DNA of 64,000 nucleotides from Halisarca cf. caerulea. Lineage: Eukaryota > Porifera > Demospongiae > Chondrillida > Halisarcidae. The notes below the pieces were generated by a model that saw nothing but the letters and a program-made list of their open reading frames with translations, had not been told where the DNA came from and did no database searches. Below, piece by piece: positions 33,916 through 44,740 of this stretch. Each line of letters opens with the position of its first letter. The first letter of the stretch is position 1. Location of the stretch: positions 2,529,801 through 2,593,800 of the forward strand of contig CAUJGJ010000040.1 in assembly GCA_963170055.1 (NCBI GenBank), given 5' to 3'. The translations under genes were made by a program, and so were the position numbers.

Positions 33916-34185
33916 CTGTTATGTTGTAATCCTCCTTTATCATTTGCCTTACGGTTTTTAAGACATCACTTTTTCCAAGGTTGCCATAGAATAGGTTCCA
34001 AGTGCAACCAGGAGTTACATCTATCCAGTGCTTAAGAATATCCAAAACCTTTGTATTTGGATTAGCAGGACTTTCAACTATAGCTGATGTATGATCAGCT
34101 ATTCCTAGGACTGTCCCCAACTGTGTCAGGTAAGGTTCCAGTTTACTAACGTAAGGTAGGAAATCTTCGGTTGATCTGATAACAT
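33916..34185 (-). CDS. Helical domain exon (possible death-fold), second gene
   Basis: Minus-strand exon of 270 bases (90 codons), phase 1-1, with an AACAG acceptor and GTATTT donor. It joins the start exon at 35012-35000 as MSSQ-DVIRSTEDFLPYVSK. It continues with LEPYLTQLGTVLGIADHTSA, later VLDILKHWIDVTPGCTWNLF and ends DVLKTVRQMIKEDYNIT. Six amphipathic helices, the length of about 90 residues, and a Trp in the 'hWxxvxxxCTW' region resemble a death domain. This is the best death-fold candidate in the window. Family assignment is by pattern only. Confidence 0.6.
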
Positions 34186-34399
34186 CTGTTTTGGGAAGGA
34201 GGATGTAGATGATGATATATACAGGACACATGATTACATACAGTAATGAGAATATTGAATGATGTTCAACTGAAGCACAACCATGCATACCTACTGTTTC
34301 ATGAATGCTGCACCAGCTCATAAGTCTACTACAGTTTTACAGGTGTTAACCTGTCAAAGGACATCACTTGCAGTATAGCGATCCAAGGATGAAACTATA
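34186..34399. other. Intron of the second helical-domain gene
   Basis: Presumed intron between exons at 35000 and 34185. Confidence 0.4.
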
Positions 34400-34999
34400 C
34401 GAAATTCAGTTGCAGCTTTCTGGAGCTCAAAATGATCCTAAGTATATGTCTGAATAGAAGGACAGGCCTCCATTTCATCCAGAAAGTTTTAACAAGGGGT
34501 TTAGAATAGAATTTATAAAATTAATAATTATATTATCGAGAATGTTTGAAAAAGAAAGTGCCACTACAGGGGCACCACATGTACAAAGCAGTGCCCTCAC
34601 TTCCACTTGAGTCCAGGTTTCCACCCAGCTTCTATTTTAACCCAGCTTCTCTTTGAGCCCAGCTCCTAATTGCACCCAGGTTTCTATGAGCCCTAGTTCA
34701 TGCCAAACTTCTATTTCAGCCTAGGCTTCTATGTGATCCCAGCTTCTACTTGAGCACAGGTTTTCATTTGTACAAACGCAGTAGTCCTGCAGTCTACCTT
34801 ATAAATTGACCTTAATCTTTTTGCAGGTTAAAATACTCAGAGAACACTCGAGATACAAAAATAAAGTGTCATAATGATGATAAAGGGGATAGCTGCATCT
34901 CCTTCACTATCAGCTAATGTAACAGCATAACTACTACAGAAATGTCAAATAGGATGGTGGCAAGAATAAAGTCCACAGGTACAGACAGTACTAACTTAC

Positions 35000-35012
35000 C
35001 TTGACTACTCAT
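35000..35012 (-). CDS. Start exon (MSSQ) of second helical-domain gene
   Basis: A 13-base minus-strand coding start: ATG AGT AGT CAA G, then a consensus GTAAGT donor. 'gccacc' precedes the ATG, a good initiation context. Phase 1 fits the exon at 34185. It is duplicated at 38649-38637 as MSGQ. Confidence 0.5.
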
Positions 35013-35820
35013 GGTGGCTCTAATTCAACCACTCGATTCCTAATCTGTTTCAGCAATCACAATTTACTACAACAGTGGACAGCCTGAACCACAACAATGA
35101 CAAGTAGGACAAGAATCCAGTAACTATATATGATAGATAAGATAAAAAGTCTGCGGAAACACTTTGCATGGACACACCCTCTGTTGACATAACCTTTGGG
35201 AAAGACCCCACAACTAGACCAAACCATTGGTTGGAAAATAAATAAACATAGAGTTAGCTGCTCTCCAGCAGAGTATGCACTTTCCTAGTCTGGTGTGCTA
35301 CAACCGCACCAGGGGGGGGGGGGGGGGGGGGGTGGGGGGTGTTGGGGTTAGACACCAGACTAGCACTTTCCTAGCATCCCAAAATAGTGTGAAAGAAAGC
35401 ATGCATGAGAGGTTCTATCATAGTAGTGGATTGTGTCAACAAGATGATAATTCTGGATATGTGGGTGAACATGAGGTGGCCAAAAGTACAGCGGATCTGA
35501 CGAAGGCAAGACAACAACTGAGGAGGCCAAGATGACAGTGAGAGTGACCAAGACAGAAGAGGAGACCAAGATAACAGATGAAGAGACCAAGTATATACAG
35601 TATCTATGATCAGACCAAGACAACAGAGGAGGCAATGCAGGACGTCAGGACACCCTTTGAGAGGCATGCTGAGAAGGAGACAAAACAATATTTGAAATTA
35701 AGCTACAGTAGAAGACTTCTCAGAAAAGTATGAAGACCTACTTCAGCGGGTGCAGCTGATGGAAATGGGTAATGACTTGTCGGCGATGGTTGATTAAGTA
35801 TCGAAAGAAGAGCAATTCGT

Positions 35821-35975
35821 CTGTGAGGATTGTTCAATCCGGTGTACAACAATCACACATTCTTGCTGTATGCTAGTCTGAAGTAGCCAGACTCGTCCTA
35901 TAAAATGGCAGCACATAGTAAGAATCTGTGCATGCTCAACTTCTACACTGAAAGATTGAACAATCCTCATGTCTT
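35821..35975. repeat. Imperfect inverted repeat inside the duplication
   Basis: 'tgaggattgttcaatc' (35822-35837) and its complement 'gattgaacaatcctca' near 35955-35970, with internal further pairing around 'agtctg'/'cagact'. It is also present in the second copy (39411-39560). Confidence 0.65.
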
Positions 35976-36510
35976 TACAATCCATACGGGAAGATGAAAT
36001 TGATGGTATTTACCATGTGCAAAGTGTACTGCAGAGATTCATAGTACTTACTTAAAATATTATTACCGCAATTCATTGCTTTTGAGAATATTTGTCTTCC
36101 TAAGTCCATCCCATTTGTATTATAGAATTCTTTATATTGGCTTGTTATTCCTTGACCTCTATTATTATTCCTAAGATATCTTATCTTTCCCCTACACTTC
36201 TATTCCTACATTTTTACTAACTTCATAAATTTTTAGCCTTGCTTTACATGACCAAAATAAAAGGGGGCCCTTTTTGCCTCGGTAGGGCCCAAAACAACAA
36301 CCGAATGAGGTCGAATTAGGTCCCATGGGGCACAAAACAACAGCCAAATTTGGCTCCATAGTTCTAAATTTTCTTCACACCTAGTTTATTCTGCCTCGTT
36401 GGACTTTTGAATGCAGCACAGGCATTTCACCGCAATCCGGATTGAAATACGGGTTTATATCCGGATTCAACCCTACCTGTGTGAAAGGGGGGGGGGGGTA
36501 GAGTGCTTAA

Positions 36511-37283
36511 ACGCGACGTCACGATTCCGGTGTCCGTGTAGCAAGAAATTGCGTTCAAGTGCAGATCACAGCATGGCTTGATCAGTTACGTCGTGTTAAT
36601 GTTCTAACTTGATGGCTAACTTTCCCAGTTGGCTAACCGGACGCTGGTTGTTCAACAGGTCAACTGGTTATGCTCCGCTCCCTTCACTAACAAAATACTG
36701 TTTCTCAAACACTGCTGTTTAGGTTAGTTTTATTGCTGCTTACCGAAGTGTTTGAAGTACTTTATCTCTGCAATGATTGATGAATTGCAAGTGAGAGAAA
36801 TTCAGTGGTTGAAGACCATTATTCAAAGAAGACAAAGGGATTAACAAGCGATAATATGGGCAATTGAAGAAAAGCGAACTGGACATTCAGCACCCCGTTG
36901 AGGACATCAAAGATCAAGGTGTGTAATCTCTGTTTGATCTTGAACTCAAATGGAAAAGTCGGTTACTAACTTGAGTACCTTAGGCTAATAAAAAATGAAC
37001 GATTAACTGCAAAATAGCATGGCGATTTCGCCGTGAATTACGTAAGTACTGCAGTTCATGATATACCTACTATCGATGATGAATATGATCTTCGAAGCTC
37101 CTTTACACAACTATATATATGTGACATTAACTTTTGGTGAATAAACTCTTTCACAATGTACAAAAGGTAGAACAAGTATGGCGCAGCACAATCGCCCTTG
37201 CTTCTATACACTAAATTTTATGTCACGAAATGTCACGTGCATATCACATGATCAAAGTCCTACACATGCCCTATTCCAGCCCA
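36511..37283. other. No supported gene
   Basis: A short frame near 36770-36900 (MIDELQVREIQWLKTIIQRR) stops after a few codons and may be a transposase remnant; not accepted. Confidence 0.35.
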
Positions 37284-38015
37284 TTAACACATCTTGCATC
37301 ATAAGAAATCGGAAGTAAAAAACCACCACATTCTAACTACCACAAGATGTAACTTTTCTTAGAACAGCTTTGTATATTAACAAGTTGTGTTCAATTTACA
37401 CTTCGAAAGCCAAGGATCACAGATATCAAGTCACAGAAGGGGTGTCCGGCATTATCAGAGAACGCAGAAGCCATGAAGTTACAGTTATCGGCCGTAGTGA
37501 TGACCATCAGAATCCTTAGTTCAGGCAAATTTCTAAAGACTTGCCTTACCCGGTAGAGCTGTCTGATGGTTCCCTGGATGCACGAAAACAGCAGTACTGT
37601 GATTATTCTCAGAACAAAACTTCGTGCTGAGAGCTAGTTGAAGGAGAAGAACGATGTAGGCGAGTCAACAATTTGGCCTTGTGGAAACGGTAGTTGCTCT
37701 TCTTGAATCAGTCCCAAGGTCCCTTTCTGAATGCAAATACTACTCCTTGATGCTTTTGGAACCTGAAAACTTCATTTGGGGCTCTCAATCCGGTGAAATT
37801 TGGCAGCAGCGAAAAGTTCACAACTGGCCTTTATCTGCGCAAAAGAACAGTTTTCTCCTTTTTGTGAAAGCTCTAACAGGACTGCTATCATTTGTTACTA
37901 TCAGTACTTCTTATGTTTTGTATCTTTGCCTTTACAGATTGTGTATTTGTATGCTGTCATAATCAGTGGTCAATGTTCGTCCAATAAATTCGAGCTCATT
38001 CTTTGAGATTGATTT
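37284..38015 (+). mobile_element. piggyBac-family deletion derivative (one end only)
   Basis: Starts with TTAACACATCTTGCATCATA, which matches the right end of the piggyBac copy at 12302 read in reverse ('cttccggtttctta' next to it). Its body aligns in inverted orientation with 41030-41720: the 'tatattaacaagttgtgttc', 'gaagagaacgatgtag'-like and 'agaacagttttctcc' regions. No right end is present; it is cut at about 38015, where the segmental duplication resumes. Confidence 0.65.
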
Positions 38016-38636
38016 TTGAAATTCATTTGCAGCTTTCTGGGGCTCAAAATGATCCTAAGTATATGTCTGAATAAAAGGCCAGGCCTCCATTTTCTTCCAG
38101 AAGGTTTTGACAAAGGGTTTAGAATATAATTTATACATAAGAATATTATCGAGAAAGTTTAAAAAGAAAGTGCCACTACAGGGGCACCACATGTACAATG
38201 CAGTGCCCTCACTTTTACTTGAGTCCAGGTTTCTACTTGAGTTCAGTTTTCTATTTGAGCCCAGACTTCTATTTGAACACAGCTTTTATTTGAATCCAGC
38301 TTCTATTTTGAGCCCAGGTTTCAATGAGCCCCAGTTCATGCCAGACTTCTATTTCAGCCTAGGCTTTTATGTGATCCCAGCTTCTATTTGAGCACAGGTT
38401 TCTATTTGAACAAATGCAGTAGTACTGTAGTCTACCTTATAAATTGACCTTAATTGTTTTGCAGGTTAAAATAAAATGAACACTCGAGATACAAAAATAA
38501 AGTGTCATAATGATGATAAAGGGGATAGCTATATCTCCTTCACTATCAGCTAATGTAACAGCATAACTACTACAGAAAATGTCAAATAGGATGGTGGCAA
38601 GAATAAAGTCCACAGGTACAGACAGTACTAACTTAC

Positions 38637-38649
38637 CTTGACCACTCAT
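38637..38649 (-). CDS. Duplicated start exon (MSGQ), orphan
   Basis: Copy of the start exon at 35012: ATG AGT GGT CAA G with intact donor and 'gccacc' leader. The downstream helical-domain exon was not duplicated; the piggyBac derivative at 37284-38015 lies where it should be. It may be silent or splice to more distant exons. Confidence 0.35.
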
Positions 38650-39079
38650 GGTGGCTCTAATTCAACCACTCGATTCCTAATCTGTTTCAGCAATCACAAT
38701 TTACTACAACAGTGGACAGCCTGAACCACAACAATGACAAGTAGGACAAGAGTCCAGTAACTATAGATAAGATAAAAAGTCTGAGGAGACACCTTTGCAT
38801 GGACACACCCTCTGTTGACATAACCTTTGGGAAAGACCACACAACTAGACCAAACCATTGTTTGGAAAATAAATAAACATAGAGTTAGCTGCTCTCCAGC
38901 AGAGTACGCACTTTCCTAGTCTGGTGTGCTACAACCGCACCAGGGGGGGGGGGGGGTTGGAGACCAGACTAGCACTTTCCTAGCATCCCAAAATAGTGTG
39001 AAAGAGAAAGCATGCATGAGAGGTTCTATCATAGTAGTGGATTGTGGTCAACAAAATGATAATTCTGGATGTGTGGGTG

Positions 39080-39467
39080 AACATGAGGTGGCCAAAAGGA
39101 CAGCAGAGGAGGGCAAGACAACAACTCAGGAGGCCAAGATGACAGCGAGGGAGACCAAGATAACAGACGAAGAGACCAAGTATATACTGTGTCTATGATC
39201 AAACCAAGACAACAGAGGAGGCAATGCAGGATGTCAGGACACCCTTTGAGAGGCATGCTGAGAAGGAGAAAAATACAATATTTGGAAGCTACAGTAGAAG
39301 ACTTCTCAGAAAAGTATGAAGACCTACTCCAGCGGGTGCAGCTGATGGAAATAGGTAACGACTCGTTGGCAATGGTCGATTATGTATCGAAAGAAGAACA
39401 ATTCGTCTGTGAGGATTGTTCAATCCAGTGTGCAACAATCACAGATTCTTGCTGTGTGCTAGTCTGA
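39080..39467 (+). pseudogene. Coiled-coil-like frames in the duplicated segment
   Basis: Plus-strand frames read a KTTTQEAKMTARETKITDEE repeat and then ATVEDFSEKYEDLLQRVQLM. They are rich in Glu, Lys and Gln with heptad-like spacing, as in a coiled coil. Frames shift near 39200 and 39280, and the first copy of the duplication (35465-35900) has different breaks. Either a decayed gene piece or non-coding purine-rich sequence; not a recognised family. Confidence 0.25.
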
Positions 39468-39870
39468 CGTAGCCAGACTCATCCCATAAAATGGCAGCAC
39501 ATAGTAAGAATCTGTGCTTGTTCAACTTCCACACTAAAAGATTGAACAATTCTCATGTCTTTACAATCCATACGGGAAGATTAAACTGATGGCATTTACC
39601 ATGCGCAAAGTGTACTGCATAGATTCATAGTACTTATTTACAATATTATCACCACAATTTATTGCTTTAGAGAATATTTATCTTCCTAAGTCCGTCCCAT
39701 TTCCCATAGGACCCAAAACAGCAACCAAATTTGGCCTCATAGCTCTAAGCTTTGTTCATACCTAGTTTAATGGACATGTGAATGAAGCGCAGGCGTTTCA
39801 CCACAATCCAAATTGAAATACCGGTTCAAATCTGCATTGACCCTACCTGTGTGAAAGCAGGGATAGAGCA

Positions 39871-40775
39871 TTAACCCTCGTACCCTCCTGCGTATCAGAA
39901 ATGATACCATTTTCCAGAACATTTATCTCGCATCCTATAAACGCCACAGGCGTCGTTCTTGTACGACTATAAAGCCCATCATGGGTGCTGAATGTCCATA
40001 GAGGTAGTCCCTGCATATCAACGTTTTGTAAAGAAGGAAGAGTTCAGCTTGTTGACCGGTGTGTTTAGCATGGAATATACAGTAAAATCATGTAATATCC
40101 AGCTTATCCCTGTAAAACTTTCGTATACCTTACGGATATGATGAGGAAAATGGCGTCCTTAGGAATTAGTTTTCGTCTTGGTGGAAGGTTTTCACTTCTA
40201 ATGAAAGTTTTGGCTTTCCTTACATCCAAGAACTAGAGCAGATGTAATTTAAAGGGAAACTACGAGTTGTTAGAGTCTGAAATCCTATGTAAGGATGTCG
40301 ATTGCAGTTTTGGAATCGCTTGTTTTGTTCGCTTCAGTATTTCCTTTTGTACGTTCTGATAACTGAAATGTTCCAAGTCGAAATGGTATTAGTGGTAATA
40401 TATGTGCATGTACAAGCATGGGCAGGTGTACATCTGCGATGGCAGAGCTGCAGTCATACTTGTATGTGGACCATAGGAGATTAGTTTCATACGCGCATAT
40501 TATGTGGTTTTGTAGCTTTATTCTTTGCTGTGTAGTCCCATACCATCTATCGAACAAAAAGCACATTAATAGTATTGAAGTAGCTATAACGTCTTGGAAC
40601 TGGCAGATCGTATCAAGACTAAACTTGGACTGTAATATAGCTTATTCAATGTTTTACCACATAAAAGAGGAAAAATGCAGGCAAATTCCTCTTAGACACA
40701 AATCGAACAAAAACCTCTGTCCTTCTACAATACTTCCGGTCACGCGCCAATGTACAGTGAGGGTACGAGGGTTAA
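39871..40775. mobile_element. piggyBac-type MITE with known empty site
   Basis: TTAA at 39871-39874 and 40772-40775. Inverted termini are TTAACCCTCGTACCCTC and GAGGGTACGAGGGTTAA (perfect over 17 bases). The undamaged target is visible in the paralogous segment at 36507-36510 ('gagtgcTTAAacgcgacgtcacg'). About 905 bp, no transposase frame recognised. Confidence 0.9.
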
Positions 40776-40795
40776 CTGCGACGTCACGATTCCGG

Positions 40796-41790
40796 TTAAC
40801 ACATCTTGCACCATGCGCCGTATGCGCCCTACTTCCGGGACTTCGTCAAAATACCACGCGCCATATGCACCCTGATCGTAATGTAAATTTAAATAGTCTT
40901 TTCCCCTGTTACTTTCTATAGTAACCCTGGTCAAACATTACATCATTGGAAAGGCTAAAGATAGGGCAATCCAATTATGTATAGAAGATGTTGCCGCTAA
41001 TTCAAAATGTTTTGAGCAAATCAATGTAAAAGAACGTGCTCGAATTTATCGGGAGAACATTGACCAATGATAATGATAACATACAAATACACAATCTGCA
41101 AAGGTAAAAGATACAAAAAATTAGAAGTACTGATGGAAACAATTGATAGTAGTCCTGCTAGAACTTTCAGAAAAGGAGAAAACTGTTCTTCTGTGGAGAT
41201 TTGGAAGAATTTGTGAAGGCCAGTTGTGAACTCTTCGCTGCAGCCAAATTTCACCGGATCGAGAGCCCCAAGGGGAGTTTTCAAGTTCCAAAAGCATCAA
41301 GGAGTAGTCTTTGCGTCCAGAAAAGGACTTTGGGAGTGATTCAAGAAGAGTAACTACCATTTTCAACAAGGCCGAATTGTTGACTCGCCTACATCGTTGT
41401 TTTCCTTCAACTAGCTCCCACCATGCCCGAAGCTTTCTTCTAAGAATGATCACAGTACTGCTGTTCTCCTGTATCCAGGGAACCATCAGACAACTCTACT
41501 AGGTAAGGCAAGTCTTTAAAAACTTGTCCGAACTGAGGATATCAATGCGTATCACAACGGCCGATAACTGTAACTTTATGGCTTCTGCGTTCTCCGAAAA
41601 CATTGTAAACCCCCTCTGTGACTTGATATCTGTAATCCTAGGCTTTCGAAGTGCAAATGGAACACAGCTTGTTAATATACAAAGCTGTTCTAAGAAGAGT
41701 TACAACAAAAAATCGAATTCTCTCTACTTGCAAGCAATACATCAAGCAAGAGCTTTTAGCCCTTCGATTTAGCCTAGAACTACATTCTAC
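40796..41790. mobile_element. piggyBac-family derivative (left end only)
   Basis: Starts TTAACACATCTTGCACCATG at 40796, with 'cgccgtatgcgccc' and 'cgcgccatatgcaccc' as in the full copy at 8767. The body aligns in reverse with 37290-38000. The expected right terminus was not found near 41720-41800. It lies only 20 bases after the preceding MITE. Confidence 0.65.
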
Positions 41791-41840
41791 GAACTATAAC
41801 TAATCGTAAAATGTCGCATAATTCCGCATATTATCATATA

Positions 41841-42018
41841 CAGTGAAACCTCCATAATCCGACACTCCATGGGACTGAAATTAGATGTCAGATTACAGAG
41901 GTTGTCGGATTATCCAGTGCTTCTTAGTACAGTCAAACATGGTGACTGTACCTCATAACATGGTCCGATTAGAGAGAATGTTGGATTATAGAGGTGTCGG
42001 ATTACAGAGGTTTCACTG
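41841..42018. mobile_element. TA-flanked MITE, CAGTGAAACCTC family (178 bp)
   Basis: Inverted ends CAGTGAAACCTC and GAGGTTTCACTG, flanked by TA. Inner inverted 'aatccgaca'/'tgtcggatt' units recur four times. Termini of this kind are typical of Tc1/pogo-type non-autonomous elements. Confidence 0.85.
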
Positions 42019-42444
42019 TAGTAGTTGGATAAAACCATAATAGGTGTAACTTCCTCATACAATGTGTACCGCAGCTCTCAGATTTACAGCATGTGCCCTT
42101 AGCACCACACATAGTCTGCATATTAAATTAGAATAAATTTCACTAAGGCTTGCTTATCCCCCACGACCACACAAGAATGAAAAATTATAGTCACATGATG
42201 AAATTCAAAGTAGAATGGCTGCAAATTCAACAAGGTTATACAAATAAACCAGAGAATTAGGCTTGATGAAAACTAGCAGTGACAAAAATTATTGGAAAGA
42301 ATATGGTGTTGTCTCTAGGCCAAATTTAAAAGTTTTTCTACCAGTATGTGTGTGTTATAATTGAGATGCAATCTACCTACGTAACACACAAGTTTTAACA
42401 TTCCTGAGGAGAGCACAGTATGAAATTGCACATAATAGACATAC
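42019..42444. other. No gene seen
   Basis: Presumed intron or 3' region of the minus-strand caspase-like locus. Confidence 0.35.
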
Positions 42445-42501
42445 CTTGTCCAGTAGTAGGCTGAGGTCCAGGAGGATTGGTGAATGGAGTTGGAGTACTA
42501 C
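42445..42501 (-). CDS. Proline-rich linker exon
   Basis: Minus-strand exon of 57 bases with a GTGCAG acceptor and GTATGT donor, phase 1-1, reading STPTPFTNPPGPQPTTGQ. It has the same size class, phase and Pro/Thr composition as the linker exons at 5150 and 5598. It lies 3' (minus sense) of the caspase-like remnant at 44021-43341, suggesting that a peptidase domain was once followed by a linker and further modules. Confidence 0.45.
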
Positions 42502-42829
42502 CTGCACACGACAAGTACTAGATGTTACAAAGTGTACATCGTGATCGCAAAACAATGTCTATCCACTTCAGTTGCTATATGCATAGAGGCACTGACAAAA
42601 AACTCAACACAAAGTGTACTAATCTGCCATCAAAGACAGTAGACTGTGGCAGAAGTGCATGGGGCGACTGAGCAATAACCATCTGTGCTGCAACAAAAGC
42701 AGAAATTAATACAATTATATGTAGATCCTCACAAATACAAACACCCTTGGGACCAGTGCAAGTGGTCTTATTTCTGAATGTTCTGTCGGAATAGCATTGC
42801 ACATCCACAAGTCATTCTGTAGATACAGG

Positions 42830-43170
42830 ATTCACATATTGAGGCAATAAAACTGTTTCTGTAACTGTAATAGTTGTTACAGTCTCTATTAGGATGCTAA
42901 AAATGTGACCCTAAGTTTACCATCTCTTACTGATGGGGGCCATTTCAGAGCCTAATGTCCACAGAGTACAGCAGTATCCACAAATAAGTGGTCTAAAGTG
43001 TGAGGTTTCGACATTCAGAGGAAATTACAAATGTGGTCATAAATTCTGAAACTATAATTCTTATGTTCAAGTATTATGAGAAATTCCAGACTGCAACAAA
43101 GTGGTCTATTTTGTGAGGTGGTCCTACTTCTGGGGTGGTCTTATTGTGGGGTTCTATACTGTTATGTGAT
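42830..43170. repeat. Degenerate TA-type MITE remnant
   Basis: Contains 'gtggtctaaagtgtgaggttt', 'gtggtcataa', 'gtggtctattttgtgaggtggtc' and ends '..ttctatactgtta', like the CAGTG.AACC elements at 41841 and 51862, but ends are eroded. Confidence 0.35.
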
Positions 43171-43340
43171 TCAAGAGTGCATGATTTATCATGAAGTAAG
43201 AACATGCAGAAACACAAGGTAAAGAAGGCACAGGACACCGGATTGTCACATAGGATGAAACCCCACAATTATTATTCTTAATTTTTCTCTTGGACCACTG
43301 CACAAATCTGAATTTGTTGACTGTAGTATTTTAAACACAC

Positions 43341-44021
43341 CTTTTGCCAAATTTAATAACACTCTCTCTGTTCCAAGAGGTTCACAACAGTGGTAATCTA
43401 CAGAAGTAGGCTTAGTTCTACTCTTGGTTGCGTGGCAGGTGAGTTGTACTCCCGTTTTCTCACCAAGATTAGACAGATCGACTCCATTGCAAAGCAGTCC
43501 AGTCACAACTTCAGAGAACACACTCCCCGAATCACATCATAACCCGAAGGAACCGCACAAAGGTAATAATAGCCAGCCATGCCTTCCTTCCAAACCTTGG
43601 ATAAAGAGTACCCGAGTGAAAGATTACGCTTTTTCCTTTGGACCGATCTACAGGCATCTAAGAAGATCAACTTTGGTACAGTTTTATAATTACCTTTATC
43701 GAAAAAGAAGGGTAACAGGTCCTTCTTCAGGCTCATCAGATCATCATCCTGCGAATACAAAACACCTTCCTCACGTGGCCAGAAAACACAAAGATCACAT
43801 AATGGCAGTCTGGTCCTCAGATGGGTATACTTTTGTGGGTATGTGCCTTCAAAAAGGCTATCATATTTTCCTTGCTCATATAGGATTTGCTGCGAACATC
43901 AAAGCGCAGGTCACCTAGACACTTCTCCCACTTTTTCCCATCAAATTGTGGACTGGCAAGCGCGTCATCGCCCTTGTAGTTGTTGGTGATGATAAAGGCG
44001 ATCCCGACCGTCCCCTTTTCC
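43341..44021 (-). pseudogene. Caspase-like (peptidase C14) domain, broken
   Basis: Minus-strand exon-like segment with a CATAG acceptor at 44021 and an AAAAG|GTGTGT donor at 43341, the same donor position as in the intact paralogue at 54634. It reads KGTVGIAFIITNNYKGDDAL, then FDVRSKSYMSKENMIAFLKA, an in-frame TGA, YVIFVFSGH (catalytic His region, next residue altered by a frameshift) and PKLIFLDACRS (catalytic Cys). A tail FSEVVTGLLCNGVDLSNLGE follows in another frame. One stop and at least two frameshifts indicate a pseudogene. Residues around both catalytic positions are otherwise well kept, so the damage is recent or partly due to assembly errors. Confidence 0.7.
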
Positions 44022-44740
44022 TATGAATGCCCTCCATACATCATATTCAGAGTACCACGATGACTGTCAGCAATCTATGTCGTATAAACAAGACTCAATT
44101 ACAGTTCATTAAGGCGTGCACGCCACAAACGCCCCTGAGGTTAAAGGTCAGAGTTGTAGGTGCACGTAGCAAACACGGCTCGCCCTTGCTCCAAAGCACA
44201 GATCCTATCTGTCTGGCTAGCTAGACTATGTTAATACACTGCAGTAAAGTGAAACCATAATCATATGTTTTGTAGTAACTATTGTGGAATCTCGTAATCC
44301 AACACATCGGGCACTCTCTTCAATTGGATGAATTATTGCAGAAGTAAAAAAATAGTTGTAATTGTTACTGAAAAAATAGCTGCATGTGGTAAAAACTGTG
44401 CTTGGTCCAAGTATAAGCATCGATAAGTTTTATTCTCCTTGTAGCAGAACAGAACATCGGCGATCCAATATAGTTGACATTGTGATCATCATGCAGGAGC
44501 GGAGGCAGCTATCAGAAAGTGGAGAGGCCATTTTTTTCGTTACTAAGCCTATTGGCCATTAGTGTGTATTAATTGGAAAAATGATGCAATCACGTTATCA
44601 AACTCAAGTGACTAAAAACACAAAGTACATATATAACAGATCATATTTAAAAGAACTGCTACAATAATTTCAAGATGAAATTACAGTAATAGCAAACTAG
44701 ACTATAAATAAAGCTGAAATGCATAGTTACGTGCTTATCA
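44022..44740. other. No gene seen
   Basis: Between the caspase-like remnant and the hAT-like pseudogene; nothing supported. Confidence 0.4.

Larger units (their letters stand above)
34400..36506. repeat. Segmental duplication, copy 1
   Basis: Aligns in direct orientation with about 38025-39870. It includes the 'agctttctggagctcaaaatgatcctaag' block, the repeated 'gagcccagcttcta' phrases, the minus-strand start exon, the poly-G tract (35307-35335), the coiled-coil-like 'gagaccaag' region and the 'ggattgttcaatc' hairpin. It ends at an undisturbed TTAA (36507-36510). The copies differ by scattered substitutions and G-run length. Confidence 0.85.
38020..39870. repeat. Segmental duplication, copy 2
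   Basis: Direct copy of 34400-36506, lying about 3.6 kb downstream. It is interrupted at its end by TTAA-targeted insertions (39871-40775, then the element from 40796). The shared 'gcgacgtcacgattccgg' tail follows the first insertion at 40776, which proves that the insertion came after the duplication. Confidence 0.85.

Noticed and set aside
36770..36900. Basic helical frame like a Harbinger or mariner N-terminus
   Set aside because: Stops after about 22 codons, no continuation or catalytic motif.
40418..40921. 167-codon plus-strand frame
   Set aside because: Crosses the end of one MITE, the duplicated tail and the start of the next element, so it cannot be a real gene.
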